Shown here piece after piece: positions 38,804 through 47,879 of a stretch of 64,000 nucleotides of DNA. The DNA comes from Thermohalobaculum sp039027855 (GTDB taxonomy: Bacteria > Pseudomonadota > Alphaproteobacteria > Rhodobacterales > Rhodobacteraceae). A model generated the notes under the pieces. That model made no database searches and had not been told where the DNA came from. It saw only the letters and a list, made by a program, of their open reading frames with translations. Numbering within the stretch: position 1 is the stretch's first letter; each line of letters opens with the position of its first letter. Location of the stretch: assembly GCA_039027855.1 (NCBI GenBank), contig JBCCJI010000001.1, positions 157,695-221,694 of the forward strand, in the 5' to 3' direction. The position numbers and the translations under genes were made by a program.

Positions 38804-38836
38804 CCAGTGCCGCGCCGCCCTGTGCCGCATTCGGCC

Positions 38837-39265
38837 TCAGTGCCGGGGCGCCAGTGTCATGTGTCGCGCCCGGGCGCCCCGCTCGATGGCGGCGGAGGCA
38901 AGCCGGCCGACCGAGAGATCGTAGCGCAGCATCTCCAGCAGCTTCATCTCGCTCAGCACCACCGACCCGTCGGCGGCGGCCACGTCGCAGGCCAGCGCAT
39001 AGGCCGTCTCGCGCAGATGATCCGGCAGGGCCTCCGATACCCGGCCGATCAGCACGTCGAGCCCGTCCTCATCGGTTAGGTCATCGGCCACCAGCGACGA
39101 GACACCGCCGATGCGGAGCGCATCATAGCCCCGGAACACCGGCAGCCGCTCGACCGTCGCGGTGATCAGCTCCAGCTCGCTGTCGCTGATGCTCTCATCC
39201 GCCGCCGCGACCGCGATCATTACCGCCACCAGGGCATCTTGCGCGCTAAGGCTGTCGGCTGACAT
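38837..39265 (-). CDS. TerB-family (tellurite-resistance-like) protein
   Basis: 142-residue all-helical cytoplasmic protein of the TerB/DjlA-N family. Two Asp/Glu-rich helix-loop motifs, AVAAADESISDSELELI (residues ~18-34) and DVAAADGSVVLSEMKLLEML (~96-115), are the family's metal-binding hallmarks. It is a single-domain member of unknown function; there is no ter operon nearby, so tellurite resistance should not be inferred. Start 39265 has GGAGG about nine bases upstream; a longer frame to 39520 overlaps lysK. Divergent from lysK with 151 bases between. Confidence 0.88.
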   Translation of the reverse strand: MSADSLSAQDALVAVMIAVAAADESISDSELELITATVERLPVFRGYDALRIGGVSSLVADDLTDEDGLDVLIGRVSEALPDHLRETAYALACDVAAADGSVVLSEMKLLEMLRYDLSVGRLASAAIERGARARHMTLAPRH

Positions 39266-39416
39266 GCGATCTTTCCTCCGTCTCTGCCGCCTCCGAGCTA
39301 TAGGCGCCCGGCAGCGCCGACAAGGACCACGATGCGACGGATGGGTCCATGACGGCCCATTGACCATGCGTCGCGGCCGGCCCATGCACACATCCGCGCG
39401 ATCGAGGAGAGCGAGC

Positions 39417-40997
39417 ATGACCGAGACGAGCCTGCGTGAGGCGGCGCTGGAGGCCCGGGCCTGGCCTTTCGAAGAGGCGCGCAAGGTGCTGAAACGGCTC
39501 GGCGGCAAGGACCCGGCCAAGGGTTATGTTCTGTTCGAGACGGGCTATGGGCCCTCGGGCCTGCCCCATCTTGGCACCTTTGGCGAGGTCGCGCGCACCT
39601 CGATGGTGCGCCAGGCGTTCCAGGCGATGTCGGATATCCCGACCCGCCTGATCTGCTTCAGCGACGACATGGACGGGTTGCGCAAGGTGCCAACCAACGT
39701 GCCGAACCGCGAGGCGCTAGCCCAGGACCTGAACCTGCCGCTGACCAAGGTGCGCGACCCCTTCGGCACGCATGAGAGCTTTGGTGCGCATAACAACGCG
39801 CGGTTGCAGCGCTTCCTCGATCAGTTCGGCTTCGACTACGAGTTCGCGTCCTCGACCGAGTACTACCGCTCGGGCCGCTTCGACGAGACGCTGCTCGTGG
39901 CGCTAGAGCGGTTCGACAAGATCATGGGCGTCATGCTGCCGACGCTCGGCGCCGAGCGGCAGGCCACCTATTCGCCCTTCCTGCCCGTCAGCCCGAAGAC
40001 CGGCCATGTACTGCAGGTGCCGACGCTGGAGCGCGACGTGACTAAGGGCACCATCGTCTATGAGGAGCCCGACGGCGAGCGCATCGAAGTCCCGGTGACC
40101 GGCGGGCACGTCAAGATGCAGTGGAAGCCCGACTGGGCGATGCGCTGGGCGGCGCTGGGCGTCGATTATGAGATGGCGGGCAAGGACTTGATCGACAGCG
40201 TCACGCAGTCTTCTAAGATCTGTCGCGCGCTCAGCCAGCCGGCGCCGGAGGGGTTCAACTACGAGCTGTTTCTCGATGCCGAGGGGCAGAAGATCTCCAA
40301 GTCCAAAGGCAATGGCCTTGCGATCGAGGAGTGGCTCGCCTACGCCAGCCCCGAGAGCCTCAGCCTGTTCATGTTCCAGAAGCCCAAGACCGCCAAGCGG
40401 TTGCATTGGGACGTGATCCCCAAGACGGTGGATGAGTACCACCAGCACCTGCGTTCACTGCCCGATCAGGCGCTGGACAAGCAACTGGCCAACCCCGCCT
40501 GGCATATCCACGGCGGCAAGGCGCCCGAGAGCCAGATGGCCGTGCCGTTCTCGATGCTGCTGACGCTGGCCTCGGCCGCCTCCGCGCAGGACAAGGCGAT
40601 GCTTTGGGGATTTATCCGCCGCTATGCGCCCGAGGCGAGCCCCGAGACGCATCCCGATCTGGACGCGGCCGCCAGTCATGCCGTGCGCTATTTCCAGGAC
40701 AAGGTGGCGCCGACCAAGACCTTCCGCCTGCCGACCGAGAAAGAGCGCGGGGCATTGGCCGATCTGGCGGCACGGCTGGCGACCACCGATGAGACCGGGG
40801 CGGGGCCGCTGCAGGACATCGTCTTCGCCGTCGGCAACGAGCACGCCTTCGACCCGCTCCGCGACTGGTTCAAGGCGATCTACGAGGTGTTGCTGGGGGC
40901 CAGCCAGGGCCCGCGTTTCGGCGGCTTCATCGCGCTTTATGGCGTGCCCGAGACCGTGGCGATGATCGAGGCGGCATTGGCGCGCGACGCGGCCTGA
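39417..40997 (+). CDS. lysK: LysK, lysine--tRNA ligase, class I
   Basis: 526-residue archaeal-type class I lysyl-tRNA synthetase, found instead of the class II LysS in many Rhodobacterales and other alphaproteobacteria. The HIGH-like motif is GPSGLPHLGT (about residues 41-50) and the KMSKS-like motif is KISKSKGNG (about 290-298). The GYVLFETGYG start and the C-terminal helical anticodon-binding domain fit. ATG 39417 is chosen because GAGGAGAGC precedes it and homologues start here; the long upstream frame overlaps the TerB gene. No second lysyl-tRNA synthetase is in the window. Confidence 0.95.
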   Translation: MTETSLREAALEARAWPFEEARKVLKRLGGKDPAKGYVLFETGYGPSGLPHLGTFGEVARTSMVRQAFQAMSDIPTRLICFSDDMDGLRKVPTNVPNREALAQDLNLPLTKVRDPFGTHESFGAHNNARLQRFLDQFGFDYEFASSTEYYRSGRFDETLLVALERFDKIMGVMLPTLGAERQATYSPFLPVSPKTGHVLQVPTLERDVTKGTIVYEEPDGERIEVPVTGGHVKMQWKPDWAMRWAALGVDYEMAGKDLIDSVTQSSKICRALSQPAPEGFNYELFLDAEGQKISKSKGNGLAIEEWLAYASPESLSLFMFQKPKTAKRLHWDVIPKTVDEYHQHLRSLPDQALDKQLANPAWHIHGGKAPESQMAVPFSMLLTLASAASAQDKAMLWGFIRRYAPEASPETHPDLDAAASHAVRYFQDKVAPTKTFRLPTEKERGALADLAARLATTDETGAGPLQDIVFAVGNEHAFDPLRDWFKAIYEVLLGASQGPRFGGFIALYGVPETVAMIEAALARDAA

Positions 40998-41009
40998 TTG
41001 GGCCGCGTC
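40986..41009. terminator. Hairpin between convergent lysK and the beta-helix gene
   Basis: GACGCGGCC (40986-40994) and GGCCGCGTC (41001-41009) form a perfect 9-bp stem with a 6-nt loop that includes the lysK stop codon. There is no clear T-run on either side, so it may be a two-way terminator of the weak type or only a 3'-end hairpin. Confidence 0.5.
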
Positions 41010-41034
41010 GCTGGGTTGGCAGGGTTGCTGGTAG

Positions 41035-44000
41035 CTACAGCGTGGCGATGGGCCCGCTGGCGGCGAGCAGACCGCCGCTGCCCTGGTTTGCCGCCTGACC
41101 GAGGCCGGCGGGCTTGGCCACGAAATAGACGCTGGGAATGACCCCAGCCGCCATGCCCGATGGGGCCAGATTGCGCGGCGTGTTATCGGCATTGAAGAAG
41201 TCGGCGTAGTAGTGCTGCGCCGGATCGAGCGCCACCGCGGTATCGAGCCAGAGTGCATGGGACAGCCTCGCCCCAGCCGTCCCGGCAAACAGCGTCGCAC
41301 CGGCCGGATCGGCCAGCAAGCCCCCGCCGCCGGTGGTCTGGGCATAGCGTTCGACCCCGTCGACATAGAGGCTGACCGTGCGACCACCGGTCAGCCCGCC
41401 CGCTAGATCGACCGCCAGCATGATCGAGACAAAGGCGCCCTGCGCCGCGATCCCATCAAGCTCGGTGTCGACCAGCGGGCTCGCGTTGTTGAGGTCGAGT
41501 GTCAACGCAAGCCGGTCCGACGGTGAAAGCAGCGTCAGCCCGCCGCCGTCCAGTGCCACGACCGTCCTGCTGCCGGCGTCGTCGCGGGCGATGCGGGCAA
41601 CCAGCGTCAGCTTGTCGGTCTGATCGAGTACGGCGCCGGTTGCGACGCTCGCCGCATCCACCCCAGAGCCGAGATCCAGCACCTCGGGCGCGAACACTTC
41701 CATCGCGCCCTGCGAGGCCGGCACACCGCGCAGACGCGCGCGGTAGTCCCGCACGGGCGGCACCGATGTCGAGGTACCGTCAATCGGCGCCCCTGCCAGC
41801 GGTGCGAAATTCTCCAGCGGCCCGATTTCGGGAAAGCTGGCGGCGTTGGGGTGCTGATCCGCCGTCACGGCATTGTCGAGCAGGATGAAGGGCGTGTTCG
41901 TCCGCTCCTGATCGACCAGTACAAGGTCGGCATCGCTTTGCTGGATGTCGTAGTCGATCGTGTTGAAGATCACGTGCCGTGGCGCCGCCGCCGCCTCGGC
42001 GTCGTTATTGTTGTCGCGCAGCACGACGGCACGGGTGATCGGGGTGACCTGGATCTCGGTCGTCTGCTTGGTGAACACGTTGTTCGAGATCGCGACATCC
42101 GGCGAATAGGCGAAGACAAGGCGCTTGGTCTGGCGCTCTGCCTCGAGGAAGTTGCCGGCGATCAACGTGCCCTCGTTGCGGACGATCGGCATCTGCGGCG
42201 TGTTGGCGTTGCCGATCTGAACCGTGGTCACGCCGCCGAGACAGTGATTGTCGATGACGACACCGCCCGACAGCGCGGTCGGCCGCAGGGTGATGTTGAA
42301 ACGGATGCAGGGCTGGTGCTGTGAGAAGTCGGGCGCATTGGCCGTACGGTCGATGGTCCAGCCGTTCCAGGTTTCAAAATGGTTCTGCGCGACCACCGTG
42401 CGCCGTGTGCTTGCGCAGCGAAAGACGCCGTTGTCCGCCCCGTTGGGGCTTTCGCCGCTATTTGGTGTGATCAGGTCCAGGAAATCGGCGGCGTTCGGGT
42501 TCTGCGCGATCTGGCATCCGATGACCGCAGCCTCTTCCGCGTTCTGCGAGAACACCCCGATGTTGTACCAGTCGGTGACGTAGCAGTTGCTCATCACGCC
42601 CCGCGGCTGCAGCACGGGGGCCGAGCGGCAATTGGTGACGTCGCAGTTATGGACGACCGTACCAGGCGAAAGGCCCGAGGCCGCGAACAGGGTCCGAATG
42701 ATCGAGAGTTCAGGATGCTCAGCCGCCGGGATGGGGTTCGCCGCGTCGTAGAAGTCGCGATACACTATGTTGGTGAGAACGCTGTTGGTCGCCGAAGACA
42801 GGCGAAATGGTGAGGATCCTGTCGCCGGTGTCTCTGGCGGCATGATCACCGGCCGGGGCAACGCCGGGTCGCCGAACCGGCCGACATAGAGGCTTTCGCG
42901 GGCGTTGAACTCGGTGGCGTTCGTTACGTAGGTCTCGCCGCCGCGCAGCAGCAGCCGGTCCCCGTCCTCCAGCATGCCGAGCATCTCAGGCCAGCTCGTC
43001 GCAAGCTGCGCGCCCGCTGGTGCACCGTTGAAATCGCCAGCGACCGAAAGACAGACCGTGCTGGCGCCCGGAAAGACAGTGTCGGGATCCAGCGCATCAA
43101 CCTCGATCTCGGCCTGCCGCACCTCACCCGCGCGGTTGCGGTAGGTGGCGATCACCGAATGGGTGCCGATGGTCTGGAACACATGCGCCGAGGCCCAGCC
43201 CCGCCCGTAGCGCGCGCCGCGCCGTGCCCTGCTCCGCAGCGGCAAAGCCGTGAACTCATAGTCCTCGGCCGGGCCGAAGTCCCAGATGACGTCGTCGAAC
43301 AGATGCTCCTCGGTGCTCAGCCCGTCGAGATAGAAATGCACGCCGAGCGGGGCGGGCCCGCTAAGCCGCGTGGCGACGATCCGGAAGGCGCCCTGCCGCT
43401 GCGGTGGGATCACGCCCCAGCCTATGCCGCTTTGCATCGCCGCGCTGCCCCAGGACGACACACCCCAGGCAAGCGCGATCGCCGGCGGCAGCGTCAGCCC
43501 GGCCTTCAGCACCCCGCCGCGGTCCACCGCGCCGTCGACCTCGCCCGAGGCATCCGGGTCTAGCGACCCGCCGGGCGCCGGGCGAAAGCCATCGCCCGCC
43601 ATGGCAGGGGTGCGCGGCGCTCGCTCCAGCATCTCTCCGCTAAAGGCCGCGTCATAGTCTGACACAGCAAGGGCCGTACCCCCATCGCCACCCTGTGCGC
43701 CCGCGAGGGTGAAGGCACCGGCCACGCTCCGCGTGATGGCAAACGCGCTGTCCAGCGCTCGGAAGGGGTTCTGGTGCACCGCCGCCGGCGCTGCTGCATC
43801 AGAACGCGCGTCGGCTACGATGCTCACATCCTCGATGGTGCCGAGCGCGCCGCTGGACAGCGTCAGACCGCTGTCGCGCCCCGCGACGATCAGCACGCGG
43901 CGCAGGGTCAGCGGGCTGTAGACGACGCCGAAATCCGCCTCGGCGCTACCATCGCCTAGCAGCCTGTCACGCCGCAGCTCGATCCCCGACATCGCGGGCG

Positions 44001-47000
44001 CCGCTGTCTGACCCGGCAGCATCGCGCAGTCTTCGACCGTGACCGCGACGCCTGGCCGATAGACCGGTGCAAAACCATCGGCTCCCTCGGGCGTGATCTC
44101 CAGCCAGGTGCCCGGGTTCAGATCGCCCGCGCCGATGGCGTCGATCAGGGCCGACCGGCGCAGCGTCACCGCAGCGTCGTTGCCAGCCCCCGCGCTGAGA
44201 GCGAAACGCAGCGGTCGCGCCCCGCAGCGCTGGATGCGGCAGTCCTCGATCGTGATCTGGCCGAGAGGCGCATCGAACACGGCCGCAAGGTCGGACACCG
44301 TGACGTTGCGCAGCGTCAGGCTCGGCGTCTGCTCCGGCACGAGCGGCGCGATCGCCCCGCCGAACAGGGTGCCCGTGGGGTCGGCGGGACGGGCCAGGCG
44401 CTCGGCCATGAAGGCCGCACCCTCGACGCGGCAGTTCTCGACCACCACTGCCCTGCCGACCCGCGGTGTGTCGAACAGCCGACCACCCGCAAAGACCGAC
44501 CCACTGTCATCCAGCCCCGGCGCATGGGCACGATCGACCTGCCACGACAGATTGCGCGTCTCTAGGATCTGGACGGGACCGGTGACCACCGTCGGCTCCA
44601 CGGTGTCATAGGGCGCGATCACCAGCTGCGTCGCGCCGCCATCGGCATCGCCGCCCTTCAGCATCAGCCCAGTCGTTCGGCTAAGCGGGTCGGCGGGATC
44701 GTCGACATGTCCCCAATCGCCACCGTTCCACAGCACGATCCGCCCGCCCGACGCGAAGTCGAAGGCGTGTACCCCCTGTCCAGCGGGCGCCGCGAGATCC
44801 TGCGCCAGCGCCGCCAGATCCGCTACACCGTTTGCCGTGTAGGCATCGGCCTCGGTCGTCACGGCCAGCGTCCGCCCGTCCGACAACAGCAGCGCATAGG
44901 AGGCGGCAAGCGTTGCCTCGCCCGAGGTGACGGGATCGGAGCCCGGGGTCGACGGCCCGGTCGCGGGGCTGATGAACGCCACGCCGTCGTGGTTCGCGAT
45001 CGCCCAATCGCCAGAACCGCTGCCCGAGACCGTGGTCCCCGCGGGGCCGATCGGCACACCCCGCAGGCCCGCCGGGGTAAGCCGCCCGAAATTCAGGGCA
45101 TTGCCGTCGGCGACGACTTTCCAGGACCCAACGACGAGCGCCGGGGTCACCCAGCTCTCCACGAGATTGCCGTTGCGCCAGGTCACCCGGGCTTGTACCT
45201 CGCCGCCCAGCGGCGCGACATCGGGGCTCAGGCGCAGTGTCGGCTGATCCGCGCCCGCGATATCCTGACCGTCCAGGAGCCAGGCCACCTCGACGCTTGC
45301 TTGGGCCGGGTCGGCATCGCTGAAGGCGCCCGGCAGCACCCGCATGAGATCGCCCCAGCGGCCCGAGCCGATCAGCCGCGGCATCCCCGTGATCTTCGCC
45401 TTGCGCGGGCGCGCACCGGCAAAGCCCAGCGGCATTGCGAGGACCCGCCGGACGCCGCCATTGCCGATCACAACACCGACGGTCTGACGGTCGCCCTCGT
45501 CTTCGCTGAGCGGTTCGGTCGCCCCCCGGGCAAAGGCCGACCAGTGCCCATCACTCTGGTACGCCAGCCCATGCCCATTGCCCCAATAGCCGCTGTCGCC
45601 CACGGCGACGAAGGTGCCATCGGCGACGAACCCCTCGACCGCAAAACCGTCGGTGCCAAGCGTTCGGCCGCGCCAGCTCGCCCGCGTCTCTCCCTCGTTG
45701 ATCGCCGGCCAGTAATCGCGGCCGGTGCCCACCGTCACCGCGATGGCAGCGCCGCTGCCACCCGGCAGGCCGTCCAGCACGACCGTGGCTGGCGCGCTGT
45801 AGCCCACCCCCTCGGATGCGATCTCGGCCGCGCTGACCGCGCCGCCTGTCACCGTCGCGCGCACCAGGCCGCCGCCGCCGCCCAGCACCGGCAAATCGTA
45901 GATGCCATCGGCATAACCGCTCCCCCCGGCACTGACGGTCACGCCGGTCAGACCGCTGGCCCGGCCCGGAGCCAGACCGCTGTCCGCCGTCTCGTCGCCG
46001 AACAGCGTGAAGGGCATGCTTTCGGGGTTGCCGGGCACTGCCTCCAGCGTCGCATCGCCGAAATCGGTCACGACGGGGGGCAGCCGGCGCCCGGCCTGGC
46101 TGATCCCTTCCACCGGCTCGGGCAGCGGCCAGTCGGCGCTGCCTGCCTGCCAGAGGCGCAGATCCGGCAGCTGCAGCCCCGTGCCGAGCCCCTCGACCGC
46201 GTAGGAGAGCGCGGTGCCCGCACCCGCGTCCAGCGTCGCCGCCACGACCAGCCGCGCCGTGCCGGCCACGGTGTCCCGGTCCAGCAGCGCCGTCTCTACC
46301 GCCGAAACACCGGCCCCGGCCACGACAGCCACCCCGTCGTTGCTCCAGTCCAGCGTGACCGAGAGATCGACGCCACCGCCGCCCACAGCCGTACCCGACA
46401 GGGCGAGCGTGACGATCCCGGCCATGCCCTGGCGGAGTGTCGCCTGGGCCAGCACGGTGACCGGGCCCTCGGCCACGAGCGCACGCTCATCCGGCTGCAC
46501 TGCCTGCAGCGCGGAGGTCGAGGCGAGCGTCGCGAACCCGTCGCTGTCGACCGGGCCCGTCCAAGCGGTGCCAGCATCCCAGCGCCCGCTCGTATCGCTC
46601 ACTAGATCGACGGTCTCCGAGAGCAGATTCTCCGCGGCAAAGCGCGTCGTCGTCACGGCCTTGGCGGGCGACCATTCACCGAAACGCTCGACCCCGCTCA
46701 CCACGTCGAAATCGCTCACGCGCAGGCAGACGGCAGTCTCAACGTCATCGACCAGTCCGGTGACCCTGTGTACCCCCGGGCCCACCGGCAGCGGCAGATC
46801 AACTTCGGGCTGGTTGTCGAGCCGGTACTGCAACCGCGCCGATCTTCCCGGCAGCAGACCGGGCACCCGGTGCACGACGATGGCCGCGGCGCCACCATCG
46901 CCGAGGTCCAGCACGCTGAAATCCGCGCTGGTGATCGCCGAGGCCGTGACGCTCAGCGACGGCGGGGCGGCCTCGCCACCGCTGCGCAGCAGGGTCTCGA

Positions 47001-47025
47001 CATGGCGGGGGATCTCGAAGGTCAT
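41035..47025 (-). CDS. Giant right-handed parallel beta-helix protein with PKD and LamG-like domains
   Basis: 1996-residue protein, nearly all beta. Approximate order: Fn3-like N-terminus (1-130; LQYRLDNQPEVDLPLP); jelly-roll-like region (130-350); GxGY domain of the kind common in phage tail proteins (360-435; VSAGGSGYADGIYDLP); Ig-like stretch (500-680); first beta-helix (795-1125); PKD-like domain (1213-1313; GPAPLGVHFYLDG, FQTIGTHSVIATYRN); second, pectate-lyase-like beta-helix (1320-1720; NNVFTKQ, IAGNFLE); and a C-terminal LamG/ConA-like domain (1795-1940; SLYVDGVERYA). No signal peptide, RTX repeat or autotransporter barrel is seen. It might be a carbohydrate-active or phage-tail-fibre-like protein. 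Start 47025 has a modest GGAG site; a longer frame to 47307 overlaps the GST gene. Confidence 0.85.
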   Translation of the reverse strand: MTFEIPRHVETLLRSGGEAAPPSLSVTASAITSADFSVLDLGDGGAAAIVVHRVPGLLPGRSARLQYRLDNQPEVDLPLPVGPGVHRVTGLVDDVETAVCLRVSDFDVVSGVERFGEWSPAKAVTTTRFAAENLLSETVDLVSDTSGRWDAGTAWTGPVDSDGFATLASTSALQAVQPDERALVAEGPVTVLAQATLRQGMAGIVTLALSGTAVGGGGVDLSVTLDWSNDGVAVVAGAGVSAVETALLDRDTVAGTARLVVAATLDAGAGTALSYAVEGLGTGLQLPDLRLWQAGSADWPLPEPVEGISQAGRRLPPVVTDFGDATLEAVPGNPESMPFTLFGDETADSGLAPGRASGLTGVTVSAGGSGYADGIYDLPVLGGGGGLVRATVTGGAVSAAEIASEGVGYSAPATVVLDGLPGGSGAAIAVTVGTGRDYWPAINEGETRASWRGRTLGTDGFAVEGFVADGTFVAVGDSGYWGNGHGLAYQSDGHWSAFARGATEPLSEDEGDRQTVGVVIGNGGVRRVLAMPLGFAGARPRKAKITGMPRLIGSGRWGDLMRVLPGAFSDADPAQASVEVAWLLDGQDIAGADQPTLRLSPDVAPLGGEVQARVTWRNGNLVESWVTPALVVGSWKVVADGNALNFGRLTPAGLRGVPIGPAGTTVSGSGSGDWAIANHDGVAFISPATGPSTPGSDPVTSGEATLAASYALLLSDGRTLAVTTEADAYTANGVADLAALAQDLAAPAGQGVHAFDFASGGRIVLWNGGDWGHVDDPADPLSRTTGLMLKGGDADGGATQLVIAPYDTVEPTVVTGPVQILETRNLSWQVDRAHAPGLDDSGSVFAGGRLFDTPRVGRAVVVENCRVEGAAFMAERLARPADPTGTLFGGAIAPLVPEQTPSLTLRNVTVSDLAAVFDAPLGQITIEDCRIQRCGARPLRFALSAGAGNDAAVTLRRSALIDAIGAGDLNPGTWLEITPEGADGFAPVYRPGVAVTVEDCAMLPGQTAAPAMSGIELRRDRLLGDGSAEADFGVVYSPLTLRRVLIVAGRDSGLTLSSGALGTIEDVSIVADARSDAAAPAAVHQNPFRALDSAFAITRSVAGAFTLAGAQGGDGGTALAVSDYDAAFSGEMLERAPRTPAMAGDGFRPAPGGSLDPDASGEVDGAVDRGGVLKAGLTLPPAIALAWGVSSWGSAAMQSGIGWGVIPPQRQGAFRIVATRLSGPAPLGVHFYLDGLSTEEHLFDDVIWDFGPAEDYEFTALPLRSRARRGARYGRGWASAHVFQTIGTHSVIATYRNRAGEVRQAEIEVDALDPDTVFPGASTVCLSVAGDFNGAPAGAQLATSWPEMLGMLEDGDRLLLRGGETYVTNATEFNARESLYVGRFGDPALPRPVIMPPETPATGSSPFRLSSATNSVLTNIVYRDFYDAANPIPAAEHPELSIIRTLFAASGLSPGTVVHNCDVTNCRSAPVLQPRGVMSNCYVTDWYNIGVFSQNAEEAAVIGCQIAQNPNAADFLDLITPNSGESPNGADNGVFRCASTRRTVVAQNHFETWNGWTIDRTANAPDFSQHQPCIRFNITLRPTALSGGVVIDNHCLGGVTTVQIGNANTPQMPIVRNEGTLIAGNFLEAERQTKRLVFAYSPDVAISNNVFTKQTTEIQVTPITRAVVLRDNNNDAEAAAAPRHVIFNTIDYDIQQSDADLVLVDQERTNTPFILLDNAVTADQHPNAASFPEIGPLENFAPLAGAPIDGTSTSVPPVRDYRARLRGVPASQGAMEVFAPEVLDLGSGVDAASVATGAVLDQTDKLTLVARIARDDAGSRTVVALDGGGLTLLSPSDRLALTLDLNNASPLVDTELDGIAAQGAFVSIMLAVDLAGGLTGGRTVSLYVDGVERYAQTTGGGGLLADPAGATLFAGTAGARLSHALWLDTAVALDPAQHYYADFFNADNTPRNLAPSGMAAGVIPSVYFVAKPAGLGQAANQGSGGLLAASGPIATL

Positions 47026-47186
47026 GGCCGCTCCGCTGGCTTGGCCCAACCTCAGACGCGCCTTGCCGGGCAACAACCACGGCAGGCCGGCGGACGGCGG
47101 GCGCTCATTGAAAACGCCCGGCACCCTCGGACACGTGCATACCCGGTTGCCCAAAGCAACGCAGCTGCGCGCGATGTCTGTCGCCC

Positions 47187-47879
47187 CTAACGTTGTCCGA
47201 ACAGGATTTTGCGCTCGGCCTCGTCTGGCGGGGCCTGGCGCCAGAACGCCTTGCCGAGGTTGACCGCCCGCTGCACCGCCGGGCGTTGCTTGACCCGCGC
47301 CCGCCATGCCGCAACACGCGGATGATCATCGAGAGCCACATCCATCGCCTTGGCGATCAACACCCAGGGCCACGCCATCATATCGGCCACGGAATAGTCG
47401 CCCAGGATGAAGTCACGGCCCTCGAGCCGCCGTTCAAGCACGCCGAGACAGCGCGTGTATTCAGCGACATAGCGCTCACGCGCATAGCCTCGCCGCTCAG
47501 CCTCGGGTGCGTAGTTCCGGAAATGGCTGACTTGCCCAGCATTCGGACCCTGATTGGCGGCCTGCCAGAAGAGCCACTCCAGGACCTCGACCCGACCGCG
47601 CGGATCGTCGGGCATGAAATGCCCCGTCCGCGTGCCGAGATAATGCAGAATGGCCCCGCTCTCGAAGACAGTGACCGGCGCGCCACCACCCGTAGGCGCA
47701 TGGTCGACGATCGCGGGCATCCGGTTGTTGGGGCTGATCGCCAGGAACTCGGGCGTGAACTGGTCGCCCTTCCCGATGTTGATCGGGATCATGCGGTAAT
47801 CGAGACCGCATTCCTCCAGCATGATCGCAACCTTCCAACCGTTCGGGGTCGGCCAATAGTAGAAGTCGATCTCGCTCAC
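47187..47879 (-). CDS. Glutathione S-transferase family protein (nu-class/YfcG-like)
   Basis: 230-residue GST. The thioredoxin-like N-terminus reads FYYWPTPNGWKVAIMLEECGLDY, the TPNGxKV signature of the YfcG/YghU (nu) group, whose members use glutathione or glutathione disulfide and show disulfide reductase activity. NNRMPAIVDH supplies the cis-Pro and FESGAILHYL the gamma-glutamyl-binding Glu-Ser. The helical C-terminal domain begins near residue 95. Its ATG (47879) overlaps the stop of the CoA-transferase gene by four bases, so translation is coupled. Confidence 0.92.
   Translation of the reverse strand: MSEIDFYYWPTPNGWKVAIMLEECGLDYRMIPINIGKGDQFTPEFLAISPNNRMPAIVDHAPTGGGAPVTVFESGAILHYLGTRTGHFMPDDPRGRVEVLEWLFWQAANQGPNAGQVSHFRNYAPEAERRGYARERYVAEYTRCLGVLERRLEGRDFILGDYSVADMMAWPWVLIAKAMDVALDDHPRVAAWRARVKQRPAVQRAVNLGKAFWRQAPPDEAERKILFGQR

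Noticed and set aside
38339..38830. Minus-strand frame crossing the 14-bp minisatellite, and the plus-strand frames there
   Set aside because: Translation is the repeat read in all frames; no ribosome site and no motif.
44707..46605. Plus-strand open frame of 632 residues opposite the giant beta-helix gene
   Set aside because: Composition (Arg/His/Pro/Ala) is typical of an antisense frame; the minus-strand frame has domain structure.
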